This document shows positions 26,601 to 34,163 of a stretch of 59,638 nt of DNA, piece by piece. This stretch comes from Chitinophagaceae bacterium UBA4857 (GTDB lineage: Bacteria; Bacteroidota; Bacteroidia; Chitinophagales; Chitinophagaceae), in assembly GCA_002399735.1 (NCBI GenBank), contig DHEF01000039.1, forward strand, positions 18,230 through 77,867, given 5' to 3'. The notes beneath the pieces were generated by a model. The model worked only from the letters and a program-made list of their open reading frames with translations. It made no database searches and had not been told where the DNA came from. Position 1 is the stretch's first letter, and every line of letters starts with the position of its first letter. The position numbers and the translations under genes were made by a program.

Positions 26601-29417
26601 TTCTTTATCTGCCAGGTAATGCACCAACAGCAAAGGCATATCGGGTAATAACTTGATGGCTTGCACCGCTGCTACAAACTGCTCCTGTGTTTCTTTATTT
26701 TGTAAAACAAACGGAAAATAAATGGCTTTTGCTAAACCAGCTACCGCTTGTTGATAAGGCGGTAAAACAGTCAACAATTGTTGTATTTGCGTATCAATGT
26801 TTTCCTGTATGGTAGCTGAGTAATTATTAAGTTGTAATACCGCCAGCGGATTATCCTTTGGATGCGTTATTATTTGTGCAATGGATTGAAAACCGGGTAA
26901 CCAATCCTGCCATTGTTGCCAACGCTGCGCATCTAAATTTTGTAACACATCATTGGGTACAGGTTTTGGTAAAGTTTGTTGCTCACGATATTGTTCCAAT
27001 GCCGTTATGCCCTCATATAAACTCCAACCCCAATGTTGCTTTTTATGCAACACATTTACATACTCGCTTATTTGCTGTCGGGCCGCATCCAATCGTAACG
27101 ACTCCTGCACAAAATCAACGGTAGTTGTGTATTTAACCGTATCTAATGTTTGCGCTAACTGTGCCAGCACATCCGATTTTTTTGATTTATTGGAATGTAG
27201 CTCCAATGAAAATGGAGCCAGTCCTATTTGCTCTAAACGTTTATGCACTACATCCAATGCTGCTTTTTTAGCGGCTACAAACAATACCTTTTTACCACGG
27301 TATAAAGCATCGGCAATAATATTGGTAATGGTTTGCGATTTACCTGTACCCGGCGGACCATGCAAAATATAGCTCTGCCCTTTTTGTGCTGTTAACACCG
27401 CTTCCATTTGCGATACATCGGTAGCAATAGGCAAAGCTAATGTCGACGATTCGATCGCATCAAAATCAGTTTGGGCAATACTTTCGTCACTTACATCAAA
27501 TTCCAGCTTACCCGTTACCAGGCTACGCACCATATCGCTCTTCAACAATTCGTCGGGATGTTCTACCATATCCTTCCACAATATCAGCTTGCTAAATGAA
27601 AAATTGCCTAATACAATTTGCTCTTCTACATCCCAACCTTTTAACTGCATTACAGCCCTGCGTAATACACCCATTACTTTAGCTACATCTACCCCTTTTT
27701 CATCGTAAGGCAGTTGTTCTAATCCGCTTAGGTTAAGTTCATGTTCCTGACGCAAAAACTCCAGCAAGGTTATATTTACCATTACTTCCTCTTCACGACT
27801 TTTCAACGTAAACCTACTATTAACCGATCTGCGACTCAACTCCACCGGCACTAATAAAATAGGTGCAAACCTTGGCTGCTCCGGTGTTTTAATATCGTAC
27901 CATTTTAATAAGCCTACTGCCATAAACAAAGTACTTGAACCGTTTTCCTCAATGGCCTGCTTTGCACTGCGGTGCATATGCGTAAGTATATTATCTAAAT
28001 CCTGCGGATGATAATGTGTAAGCAAACGATTAAACGCTAATTCGGCATTGGCTAATTTATACAGTTCCGATGAACGGTGCAGTGGCTGTGTAAATAAATT
28101 ATACTTGCGCTGTAGTTCTGCCGCAGGGTTAGCTAAAATGGTAAAACTTTTTCCATCGCTTAATGTGTCTTCAAAATGGCTGATGTCAATATCCACCAAC
28201 TGCAACATATTACGTGTCATGCGCAGGTTAAGTAAATTATTACGCAACGATAAATCCAGCAGCTTGCGTTCCCAAATTTTTTGTTTGGTAGTAGCTTGTT
28301 TATGTTGCAACAACTCATCTGTATACACTGTACCAATATTAAAATGTTTTTCCAGTGTTACATCCGTTTCTCCACCCAAAATATCTTCTGTTGATAGCCC
28401 ATCGTTTTTATCCGACAACAGAGGCAATGGTTTTATTCGAGCCGTACGGGCTCTTTTAATATCAATAGATATCAAAAATCTTTCGCTTTCCACCAGTTGT
28501 GCTTCGCCACTATGCAAGGCCTGAATAAAATTTGTTTTACTTCCCTTACAAACACTGGTAGCTTCAACAGCAGCCATTTCATAAATACCCTTACTTAGTC
28601 TTTTAGTAATAGCCGTTTTATCATCGTTTATTATTTCGGCAAACTTATCGTCGTGTAACCAACAGCCCACAAAAGCATGGCCTTGTGTAATAATTATTAT
28701 CGGGTTTAAGTCAACCGCTTCCAAACAGGCCGCAAACAACAAACTCAGGTCAATACAGTTAGCAAACTTTTCCTGTCTAATGGTATTCAACAAACGTAAT
28801 CGCTGGCCGGTTTCTTCATAACCTGGCGCCAATGCACTGTACACAATTTCCTCCGTTTGTATAGCCGTATAAATAGCCGACATTAATTGCAACACTCTTT
28901 CCGGACTATTACTCTGATAGCCCTCAAAAGCAGTTTGTAAATTTTGTTTTAATAAAATATCAACCGCCTTGTTTTTAATCGCATATACATACGAATGATT
29001 AGGCGTTACATAAGCCGCAATTAATTCCGGCAATACTTGAAAGCCTCCAAAATATTCTATCGGGTGTACATCTATCGGTGTATCGTCAGTAATCAATAAT
29101 AAATCATGTTGCCAAATACCAATGGTAATAATTGCTTTTTCCGTTTCCGATAAACGACCTAAAAAATCCCGATTAACTTTTAATTGGTCTAGCGGAATTT
29201 TCACATCCGTTCCGGCAGGCAGCGCCGCAATCGTGTAAGTAAAATCTTTAATACAGGCAATATTCGCCGTAATCCGCACCTGTAAATCCGTCAACGCTTC
29301 ATCACCCTTATTTTCCAGGGTTAATTGACGTATAACCGGAATATTATTCAGGTACAGCGATATATTTAAAAACGGAGCAACTTGTTTATGTAATACTAAT
29401 GGAGCAACAGGCATCAT
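23613..29417 (-). CDS. Giant DUF4011 helicase-nuclease, HheA-like defence protein
   Basis: The product has about 1,930 residues (a start at 29459 adds 14). An N-terminal beta-rich domain leads to a transglutaminase-like segment with Cys in FANCIDLSLLFAACLEA and His in QGHAFVGCWL. DUF4011 follows (WERKLLDLSLRNNLLNLR). The superfamily 1 helicase has GPPGTGKSQT near 700, FDEASQLPT near 1335, KHYRSKH, NVQGDERDII and VAVTRARYE. A Vsr/DUF559-like nuclease follows (FKIDIGIV, GIVIDGTYYY, near 1650-1680), then DUF3320. This order matches, as I recall, the single-gene antiphage protein HheA. It probably acts on foreign DNA in the cytoplasm. It sits beside the cassette island. Confidence 0.9.
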   Translation of the reverse strand: MMPVAPLVLHKQVAPFLNISLYLNNIPVIRQLTLENKGDEALTDLQVRITANIACIKDFTYTIAALPAGTDVKIPLDQLKVNRDFLGRLSETEKAIITIGIWQHDLLLITDDTPIDVHPIEYFGGFQVLPELIAAYVTPNHSYVYAIKNKAVDILLKQNLQTAFEGYQSNSPERVLQLMSAIYTAIQTEEIVYSALAPGYEETGQRLRLLNTIRQEKFANCIDLSLLFAACLEAVDLNPIIIITQGHAFVGCWLHDDKFAEIINDDKTAITKRLSKGIYEMAAVEATSVCKGSKTNFIQALHSGEAQLVESERFLISIDIKRARTARIKPLPLLSDKNDGLSTEDILGGETDVTLEKHFNIGTVYTDELLQHKQATTKQKIWERKLLDLSLRNNLLNLRMTRNMLQLVDIDISHFEDTLSDGKSFTILANPAAELQRKYNLFTQPLHRSSELYKLANAELAFNRLLTHYHPQDLDNILTHMHRSAKQAIEENGSSTLFMAVGLLKWYDIKTPEQPRFAPILLVPVELSRRSVNSRFTLKSREEEVMVNITLLEFLRQEHELNLSGLEQLPYDEKGVDVAKVMGVLRRAVMQLKGWDVEEQIVLGNFSFSKLILWKDMVEHPDELLKSDMVRSLVTGKLEFDVSDESIAQTDFDAIESSTLALPIATDVSQMEAVLTAQKGQSYILHGPPGTGKSQTITNIIADALYRGKKVLFVAAKKAALDVVHKRLEQIGLAPFSLELHSNKSKKSDVLAQLAQTLDTVKYTTTVDFVQESLRLDAARQQISEYVNVLHKKQHWGWSLYEGITALEQYREQQTLPKPVPNDVLQNLDAQRWQQWQDWLPGFQSIAQIITHPKDNPLAVLQLNNYSATIQENIDTQIQQLLTVLPPYQQAVAGLAKAIYFPFVLQNKETQEQFVAAVQAIKLLPDMPLLLVHYLADKENYLTYEDWRKHFQQYQSALKDITANYNRSILSADITTMELQWKKAEQAWFLLKWWNKRKIKKQLSLYKNNAIVHDGEIMQLFQQFRQMKEEQMALQQSRYTAVQRALRNLYKDEQTDITDIDVKATMVNRLSTLMQTFGRTALQQWVGAWQDHQLQYTDDVKAIQPLLWQTLYTTATNAQQSVQQYEQLTGAALPATDDWLQATQIQLQQLQQHLPQLKNWINYVQQVKTGKALKMDWLIAAFENNDCEANNITTYCHHAIHRSTIEKVIAQHESLGLFNAGMFESKIEQYKKIAKEFQQLTIQTLRMKLAAQLPNTTIEAMQSSEPGILQRAIRSKGRGMSIRRLFDQLPTLLPRLAPCMLMSPISVAQYFDVDTNHFDLVIFDEASQLPTCEAVSALARAKQAVIVGDPKQMPPTSFFSTVKIDEEDAEIEDLESILDDCLSLSIPSKYLLKHYRSKHESLIAFSNVNYYDNKLLTFPSADDLNRKVQYHHVPGHYDKGKTRTNSFEADAIVQYIQQHYTNPVKRKQSLGVVTFSQTQQSLVEDKLQTLFMKDAQLEQWANESGEPLFIKNLENVQGDERDIILFSVGYAPDEQGKMIMNFGPLNRNGGWRRLNVAVTRARYEMHVFATLTADQIDLNRTSAEGVAGLKAFLQFAQNGHLALRVQDVQTEASQLSKVIAQRLQQKGLQVKCNIGTSGFKIDIGIVHPQKAKQYILGIVIDGTYYYNARTANDREMVMPSVLKSLGWNLHRIWTMDWYENSETIINAVIKKVDDLLQQPEQEEEIVLAETVSTPVFEPTDVMLEAVPQMVTKQQQPYRAHALSKAANASSETIYDAGNRHRIKQQIQMLVDMEAPISKNLLYKKILQAWNTTRAGTRLEAYLQEMITEMDINQTIHHQPFYWSGNAVVMDYYRSNDIEKRNIEDIAPEEIAVALQEVVTHNLSIEEEELIRYLCRSFGFAKVGKQIDTQLRYVIDMLEKEGNIKREEGRVIIIN

Positions 29418-29485
29418 AACCACGGTGTTAAAATGCTTAAATGTACAATAAAAAAGCAAAGTGTTTTAGCATAGAAACATAAAGT

Positions 29486-29755
29486 TAAATTGGGGCTATC
29501 AACAGTAGTAACTCCGGTTTATAACCCCGACTTAGAAAAACAATGCGAAGTATGAGCATTAGTTTTTCTTAATCGGGGTCAGCAGCAGTCCCCGCTTTCT
29601 GCAGTAGTGCAACGGCCATGCTGCCTGCCATCCGCACCGTTGCAGCTACTGTTTATAACCCCGCCCTTATAAAACAAAGCGAGTAAAACGAGCTGTAGTT
29701 TTATTGGGACGGGGCTGCCAATCGGGCAGCCAGTGATCTGTAGTAATACTATTAA
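29486..29755. repeat. Tandem long-hairpin repeats with GC-rich repeat fragment
   Basis: Two similar hairpin units lie at about 29517-29580 and 29653-29715. Each opens with tttataacccc and closes with a cggggt or cgggg complement about 60 bases later, with internal agtttt arms. Between and after them run gcagcagtccccgctttctg and caatcgggcagccagt, which resemble the GC-rich family of 2691 and 10347. No gene is credible in this gap. Confidence 0.6.
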
Positions 29756-29858
29756 AAAACGCATTGTTCTAAATAAAAATACAAAAAGTATAATACTAAT
29801 ACATTGGTTTTAAGCTTAGTATTTTTATTATATTGTGGGTAATAACGTCAATACAGGC

Positions 29859-29874
29859 GTTGCCTGCCATTTTA
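29859..29874. repeat. Cassette boundary motif, left side of the DUF6985-like gene
   Basis: GTTGCCTGCCATTTTA pairs as an inverted repeat with 30543-30558 (14 of 16 positions). It also resembles the next left boundary, GTTGGTGGCAATTTT at 30743. Confidence 0.6.
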
Positions 29875-29887
29875 AAAAACCCCACGA

Positions 29888-30523
29888 ATGCTGAATATAT
29901 TAGAACTAAATCCCAACATAATTATTGGAGACAATTACGAAGGACAAATTACTTTATCTGCTTGGCAAGGCTTTCAAAGTAGACAAGGGTTTTATGGTTC
30001 AAAAGACAGTGAGGAAATTTCAAATGGATTTGTAAAAGTTTTTATCAATGGGCGACAAGTTGACTATGTTAAAATTACAACTCAAGAACAAGTAAACGCC
30101 ATAAATTTTCTTCAAGACAATTCTCTAAAAATTCGGGATGAGATTTTAAACTCTTTGTTTAACGAGTTACCTGAAATCAGAGAAATATACGAAGATTTAG
30201 TTCCTGAAATTAACAGCGTTTCGGACTTGAAGAATTTTATTGGACTATCAATCATTCATATAATGGAAAGTGATAAAGATGGCTTTGCATACATTGGTTA
30301 TGAACTTGGTTGTGACTGGGATCATGAACACGGAATTGGTGTAATGATGCATAAAGACAGAGTTATAGAAATCGGACAAGCAGACACCTCTTTTAACACT
30401 TGGATAACCTACAAAGACAACGGCACAGAAGCAGAACAAGAAGCAAGATGGAATGCAGAGAATAAAAGCGTTATTGAACAACTTAAAAATGAAACAACAA
30501 CGCCATGGTGGAAATTTTGGTAG
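29888..30523 (+). CDS. DUF6985-like hypothetical protein
   Basis: This 211-residue cytoplasmic protein has no signal peptide. The C-terminal half resembles DUF6985-type proteins (GFAYIGYELGCDWDHEHGIG, then VMMHKDRVIEIGQADTSF), with a Trp-rich tail TTPWWKFW. Similar small proteins are scattered in Bacteroidota and some are suspected immunity or mobile-cassette genes. The function is unknown. The gene is boxed by an inverted repeat (29859-29874 and 30543-30558), and its codon style is more AT-rich than neighbouring core genes, fitting a mobile cassette. Confidence 0.7.
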   Translation: MLNILELNPNIIIGDNYEGQITLSAWQGFQSRQGFYGSKDSEEISNGFVKVFINGRQVDYVKITTQEQVNAINFLQDNSLKIRDEILNSLFNELPEIREIYEDLVPEINSVSDLKNFIGLSIIHIMESDKDGFAYIGYELGCDWDHEHGIGVMMHKDRVIEIGQADTSFNTWITYKDNGTEAEQEARWNAENKSVIEQLKNETTTPWWKFW

Positions 30524-30542
30524 TTTTTCGTCTCGGTGGACG

Positions 30543-30785
30543 AAAAACGGCAGGCAACATTGGGTTTGCTGCAATTTGGGCTTGACGTTGTAAGCATCAA
30601 CTTTTTATTCGCTATTGTGTTTCTGTTCCAGTTTGACGTTATAAATTTGGCTTATGAATAAAACATCAGCAATATTGCAATCATCAACTTCAGTTACGGG
30701 CTGACGAATTTCAAATGCCCAAACTGACAGCAAGCCCTGTCCGTTGGTGGCAATTTTACAGACACCTCAAGTAGACTAACAGACA
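30543..30785. repeat. Cassette spacer 1 (attC-like)
   Basis: The spacer begins with the right arm ending GGCAGGCAAC (to 30558). Its middle carries GCTGACGAAT at 30700-30709 followed by cagcaagccc. It ends with the next left boundary CCGTTGGTGGCAATTTT (30741-30757). The GCTGACGAAT core is identical in spacers 2 and 3. Confidence 0.65.
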
Positions 30786-31303
30786 ATGGCATATATAATG
30801 GTTGACATAGAAAGCGCGGGCCAATTCCAGGCGACTTTTCTATGATTTCATTTGGAGCAGTTTTGGTTGACGAACAACTTGACAAAACATTTTACGGAAA
30901 ACTTAAACCTATTTCAGACAAGTTTATTCCTGAAGCACTTGCCGTATCGGGACACTCAAGAGAAGAAACTTTAGAATTTGTTGAACCAGAAATAGTAATG
31001 CAAGACTTTGCAAATTGGATAAAAGAAACCTGCAAAGACAGACCAATTTTTATTAGCGACAATAATGGATTTGATTGGATGTTTATTTGTTGGTATTTCC
31101 ACCATTTTGTTGGGACAAACCCATTCGGTTTTAGTTCGCAAAATTTGGGTAGTTTATATAAAGGAATTGAAAAGGACACTTTCAAAACATTTAAACATTT
31201 ACGAAAGACAAAACATACTCATAATCCAGTTGACGATGCAAAAGGAAATGCAGAAGCCTTACTGACAATGAAAAAGGAACTTGGACTAAAGATAAAATTC
31301 TAA
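30786..31303 (+). pseudogene. Frameshifted DEDDh 3'-5' exonuclease
   Basis: The intact family begins with a line like M-VDIESDGPIPGD-SMISFGA. Here the first ten codons (30786-30815, reading MAYIMVDIES) and the rest (from GPIPGDFSMISFG, about 30818) lie in different frames. One missing base near 30816-30817 would explain this. The downstream frame stays open for over 150 residues: SDNNGFDWMFICWYFHHF, GSLYKG, and HTHNPVDDAKGNAEAL with the catalytic His and Asp. The first acidic residues (VDIE) are cut off from it. It may be a recent inactivation, a sequencing error, or start internally at 30842. The next gene overlaps its stop by one base. Confidence 0.8.
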
Positions 31304-31662
31304 TGGCATACACAATAAAGAAACAAGAAATAATTGATTACCCGCCAGACAAATTGAAAGAGTTTGAAATTATGGCTTATGAATGGATTGACAACTTAAA
31401 CTTCATATTGAATCCCAAAGACTGTCTTGAAAATGCAGACGAATATATTTCAATTGCTAAACAAAGGTTTTTAGAAGACGGTTGGGACGGAGACGGAGAT
31501 GTTGAATTAATGTGGGTGCCACCCTTTATGTTGAAACAAGAAAAACAATGGTCATTTACAAAAGGAATAACAGTTTGGCACGTTAAACAACTTGAAGATG
31601 GAATATCTTGGTTGTTATACCCAAAAGAGTTGTTTGAAGACGACCAAAAAGCGAACCAATAA
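31303..31662 (+). CDS. Hypothetical protein, 119 aa
   Basis: I recognise no family. The protein is acidic, without a signal peptide, and contains LEDGWDGDGDVELMWVPPFM and a Trp-rich strand section (KGITVWHVKQLEDGISWLLY). Its ATG overlaps the stop of the exonuclease frame (TAATG), so it is coupled to that gene and shares its cassette. It may be a partner of the exonuclease or simply a passenger. Confidence 0.65.
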   Translation: MAYTIKKQEIIDYPPDKLKEFEIMAYEWIDNLNFILNPKDCLENADEYISIAKQRFLEDGWDGDGDVELMWVPPFMLKQEKQWSFTKGITVWHVKQLEDGISWLLYPKELFEDDQKANQ

Positions 31663-31800
31663 AAACTGCCACCAATAGGCGGTTTTATGCAAGTTGAGCT
31701 CTACATGTAACATCAGCTAATTTCAAATCCTAGCATCAGTTCCGGCTGACGAATAACAATCCGCACGGCAGCAAGCCCCTAACCGTTAGCGGTAATGGTA
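31662..31800. repeat. Cassette spacer 2 (attC-like)
   Basis: The left arm AAAACTGCCACCAAT (31662-31676) is the complement of the boundary at 30743-30757 in 13 of 15 positions. GCTGACGAAT recurs at 31746-31755, then ggcagcaagccc, and the spacer ends in CCGTTAGCGGTAATGG. Only non-coding sequence follows up to the Fic gene's stop at 31891. Confidence 0.65.
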
Positions 31801-31890
31801 GAAGGTACCACGCCGAAAGACAGAGACCAGACCAAATGACACTCCCATCACACAGAAAAGTAGAAAAGCCAATGTACTTTCAATGACAAT

Positions 31891-32931
31891 TTATTTTACG
31901 ATGTAGCTTACACTACGTCCATCACCTTGTTTCTCTATCAAACCTTTACGTAACAAGGTGGCTAAAATTCTTTTAACCGTTGGTGCAGGTATAGACAACT
32001 TTTCGGCAATTTCGCCTGACTGAATGTTCGGACGGTTTTGAATAATCATAAAAATTGACTTCTCTCTTGCTGATAGTTGTGTTTCCAAACCGCTTCTATC
32101 TAACTTATTCATCAATTGTGATTGAATGTTTTTTAAGCAATTCAAAAAGAACAATACCCAAACCGTTACATCTTCGGTTGGTCGGCTTGCCTGACAACTT
32201 CTAAGCACTTGATAGTATTCCGATTTCCGATTTTCTATTTCGTGTTCAAAACTTACATATTGTACCCACTTATACCCATTTTTAAGCAACAACAATGTTG
32301 AAATAAGTCGGCTCAGTCTTCCGTTTCCGTCTTGAAAAGGGTGGACACTGAGGAAATCGTAAACGAACGAAGCCACTTTAATTAAGGTGTGAACTTCATT
32401 TTCCGAATTATACCAATCTACCAAACGCCTTATTGCATCTTCGGTGGCAAATCCAACTTCGGTTGTTTGAAACACAATTTCACGAGTGCCATCAGGAAAC
32501 GAGGCTTCCACAGCATTACTATGCACTTTGTAATTTCCTTTATGCCATTCATCTTTTGCACTATATTTCATTAAAACATTGTGCAAACTCTTTATATGGC
32601 TTTCTGAAATTGAAATACTTTCATACGAATCAGATATTAAATCCAAGGCTTCAAAATAGCCGACAACTTCCTGCGAATCTCTGTCAGTAAGTTTTGTAAT
32701 GTCTATTTTTTGTAGTAGCACATCAACTTCTTCATCACTCATTTTGTTGCCTTCAATACGGTTGGAAGCCCCAACACTTCTAACTGTAGCAATGCTTTTT
32801 AGTTCTTTCAGACTTTGACCTTCCTTTCTTTCAATTGCCGTCCAGCCTGCGTCAAAACGGTCTATTTCACTGATTAACCTAATCAGCTTCCAGTCAATGT
32901 CTAAACTGAAATCATACACTTTATCATTCAC
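31891..32931 (-). CDS. Fic family protein with C-terminal winged helix
   Basis: Fic proteins usually transfer AMP from ATP to a hydroxyl group of a target protein. The active-site loop HPFQDGNGR is complete at 197-205 (His197). An N-terminal inhibitory helix motif S-x3-E-G is present (SNRIEG, 56-61), as in self-inhibited Fic enzymes. The last 60 or so residues form a winged helix (QSGEIAEKLSIPAPTVKRIL), so the protein may bind DNA. The start is GTG. Four ATACGATT words lie upstream and one overlaps the -7 box, which suggests that it represses itself. It is transcribed against the rest of the island. Confidence 0.9.
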   Translation of the reverse strand: MNDKVYDFSLDIDWKLIRLISEIDRFDAGWTAIERKEGQSLKELKSIATVRSVGASNRIEGNKMSDEEVDVLLQKIDITKLTDRDSQEVVGYFEALDLISDSYESISISESHIKSLHNVLMKYSAKDEWHKGNYKVHSNAVEASFPDGTREIVFQTTEVGFATEDAIRRLVDWYNSENEVHTLIKVASFVYDFLSVHPFQDGNGRLSRLISTLLLLKNGYKWVQYVSFEHEIENRKSEYYQVLRSCQASRPTEDVTVWVLFFLNCLKNIQSQLMNKLDRSGLETQLSAREKSIFMIIQNRPNIQSGEIAEKLSIPAPTVKRILATLLRKGLIEKQGDGRSVSYIVK

Positions 32932-32936
32932 TATTG

Positions 32937-33019
32937 ATACGATTTGATACGCAAATATACGATTATAATTTGAAACAGTGAAAGGGAGATGATACGATTT
33001 GATATGAAAATATACGATT
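32937..33019. promoter_or_regulatory. Fic gene operator: four ATACGATT words and promoter
   Basis: ATACGATT occurs at 32937, 32957, 32992 and 33012. Each pair is spaced exactly 20 bases, about two helical turns, and the pairs are 55 bases apart. The first pair overlaps the minus-strand -7 box TATATTTG (32959-32952), which lies 20 bases before the GTG start. This layout fits a dimeric repressor blocking the promoter, possibly the Fic protein itself through its winged helix. Confidence 0.65.
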
Positions 33020-33107
33020 ATGATACACTTTTTTCAAAAAACACATACATCAACCTCACCAGACACTTGAACTTATCAGTAAACACCGAGTGACAGAAAG
33101 CCACATA

Positions 33108-33308
33108 CAGCTAACATTGCATTGGCAATATGGCGGGGCGACAAATATACTTTCGGCTTTTCGTTCTCTAATCAGCTTCTGTTCCAGCTGACGAATAAAG
33201 CTGGGCAGCAGAATTTAACAATGAACTTTTGTATCTTTAATCAGCAGCGACACTGGGCAGACGGAACACAGAATGCCGCCACATTGCCAATGCTTAAACG
33301 TTATTCGT
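33108..33308. repeat. Cassette spacer 3 (attC-like) with 18-bp inverted ends
   Basis: Arms at 33119-33136 and 33276-33293 match as an inverted repeat in 17 of 18 positions (the left arm starts GCATTGGCAAT). Between them GCTGACGAAT occurs at 33187-33196, then gggcagcag. The unit is bounded by CAGCTAAC on the left and TTAAACGTTATTC on the right, close to the outer sites of integron attC elements. At about 200 bases it is longer than most attC sites. It has no gene. Confidence 0.6.
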
Positions 33309-33312
33309 AAAT

Positions 33313-33381
33313 ACATACCCCACAGTTTAAGCCGTGGGGTATAAAATATTCGCTATTATCCAAATCGTTTTAACGATTTAT
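33313..33381 (-). repeat. Double-palindrome repeat, diverged inverted copy 3
   Basis: Inverted relative to the other copies: atacccc-acagtttaagccgt and the small palindrome aatcgttttaacgattt. Both palindromes differ in sequence from the other copies but keep pairing. Confidence 0.7.
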
Positions 33382-33407
33382 CTAATATTGCCAATTAATA
33401 TAAACCC

Positions 33408-34163
33408 CTACTTCACCTCCTTCAACAACTCCTGTGAATTTTTATACTCTTCTGAAGTAGCCTGTATATTATTTAAAACATTTACCGCAGCTGCTTTGTC
33501 ATCCAATTTATAATAAGCCAATGCTAATAAAATTGCCGCTTTATCGCTAAACAATGCTTTCGCCTCTGTTGCTTTTTGTAACCAGCTTATACTTTCTTTA
33601 TAACTTTTGGTATGTAACAAACTGGCGCCATAATAAAACTGGTATAAAGGTCGGTCGGGTTGTTGGTCGGTTAACGTTTTTGCTAATGGTAAAGCTGTTT
33701 TGTAATCCTTATCCTGTATAGCTTTTACCAAATTGGTTTCGGTGTTTGCTTCGTTTCCTCTTTCTACTAAACCAACGGTATCAATATGTCCGTAAGTATC
33801 TACAATATTGCTGCTTGTATAAAAAATACTATAACCGGCTACAATTAAAATAACTGCGGCTGCTGCACTCATTACCCATTTTTTCCAGCTTTGCATACCT
33901 ACAACTTTAGCCGGTTGCTTTTCTTCAGTAGTTTTTTTAAAATATTGCGGGTGAATATTGCCCAAAGTATTTTTTAATGCTTCTACCGACTGAGCATTGT
34001 TTTGTTCCGCGGCTTCAAAAGCCAGCAGGTTTTTACATACTTCCACCTGCTCCTGCAAGTCGGTATCCTGCTGTAAGGCTGCTTCAAAAGCTGCTTTTTC
34101 GGTATTATCCAAAGCACCTTTCAGGTATAAAATAATGGTATTGCTGTTAATAGTCATTGTCAT
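33408..34163 (-). CDS. Anti-sigma-like membrane protein with TPR region
   Basis: The N-terminal part (1-80) is a cytoplasmic helical segment with a zinc-less anti-sigma flavour (YLKGALDNTEKAAFEAALQQ). One membrane segment follows near 95-115 (VMSAAAAVILIVAGYSIFY). The periplasmic C-terminal half carries tetratricopeptide-like helices (PLYQFYYGASLLHTKSYKES, AAILLALAYYKLDDKAAAV). It overlaps the end of the sigma factor gene, and an alternative ATG lies six bases on. I infer that it controls that sigma factor from the membrane. Confidence 0.8.
   Translation of the reverse strand: MTMTINSNTIILYLKGALDNTEKAAFEAALQQDTDLQEQVEVCKNLLAFEAAEQNNAQSVEALKNTLGNIHPQYFKKTTEEKQPAKVVGMQSWKKWVMSAAAAVILIVAGYSIFYTSSNIVDTYGHIDTVGLVERGNEANTETNLVKAIQDKDYKTALPLAKTLTDQQPDRPLYQFYYGASLLHTKSYKESISWLQKATEAKALFSDKAAILLALAYYKLDDKAAAVNVLNNIQATSEEYKNSQELLKEVK

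Noticed and set aside
29859..33308. Canonical mobile integron
   Set aside because: The outer sites do not all fit GTTRRRY, spacer 3 is long for attC, and no integrase gene is in the window; only 'integron-like' is justified.
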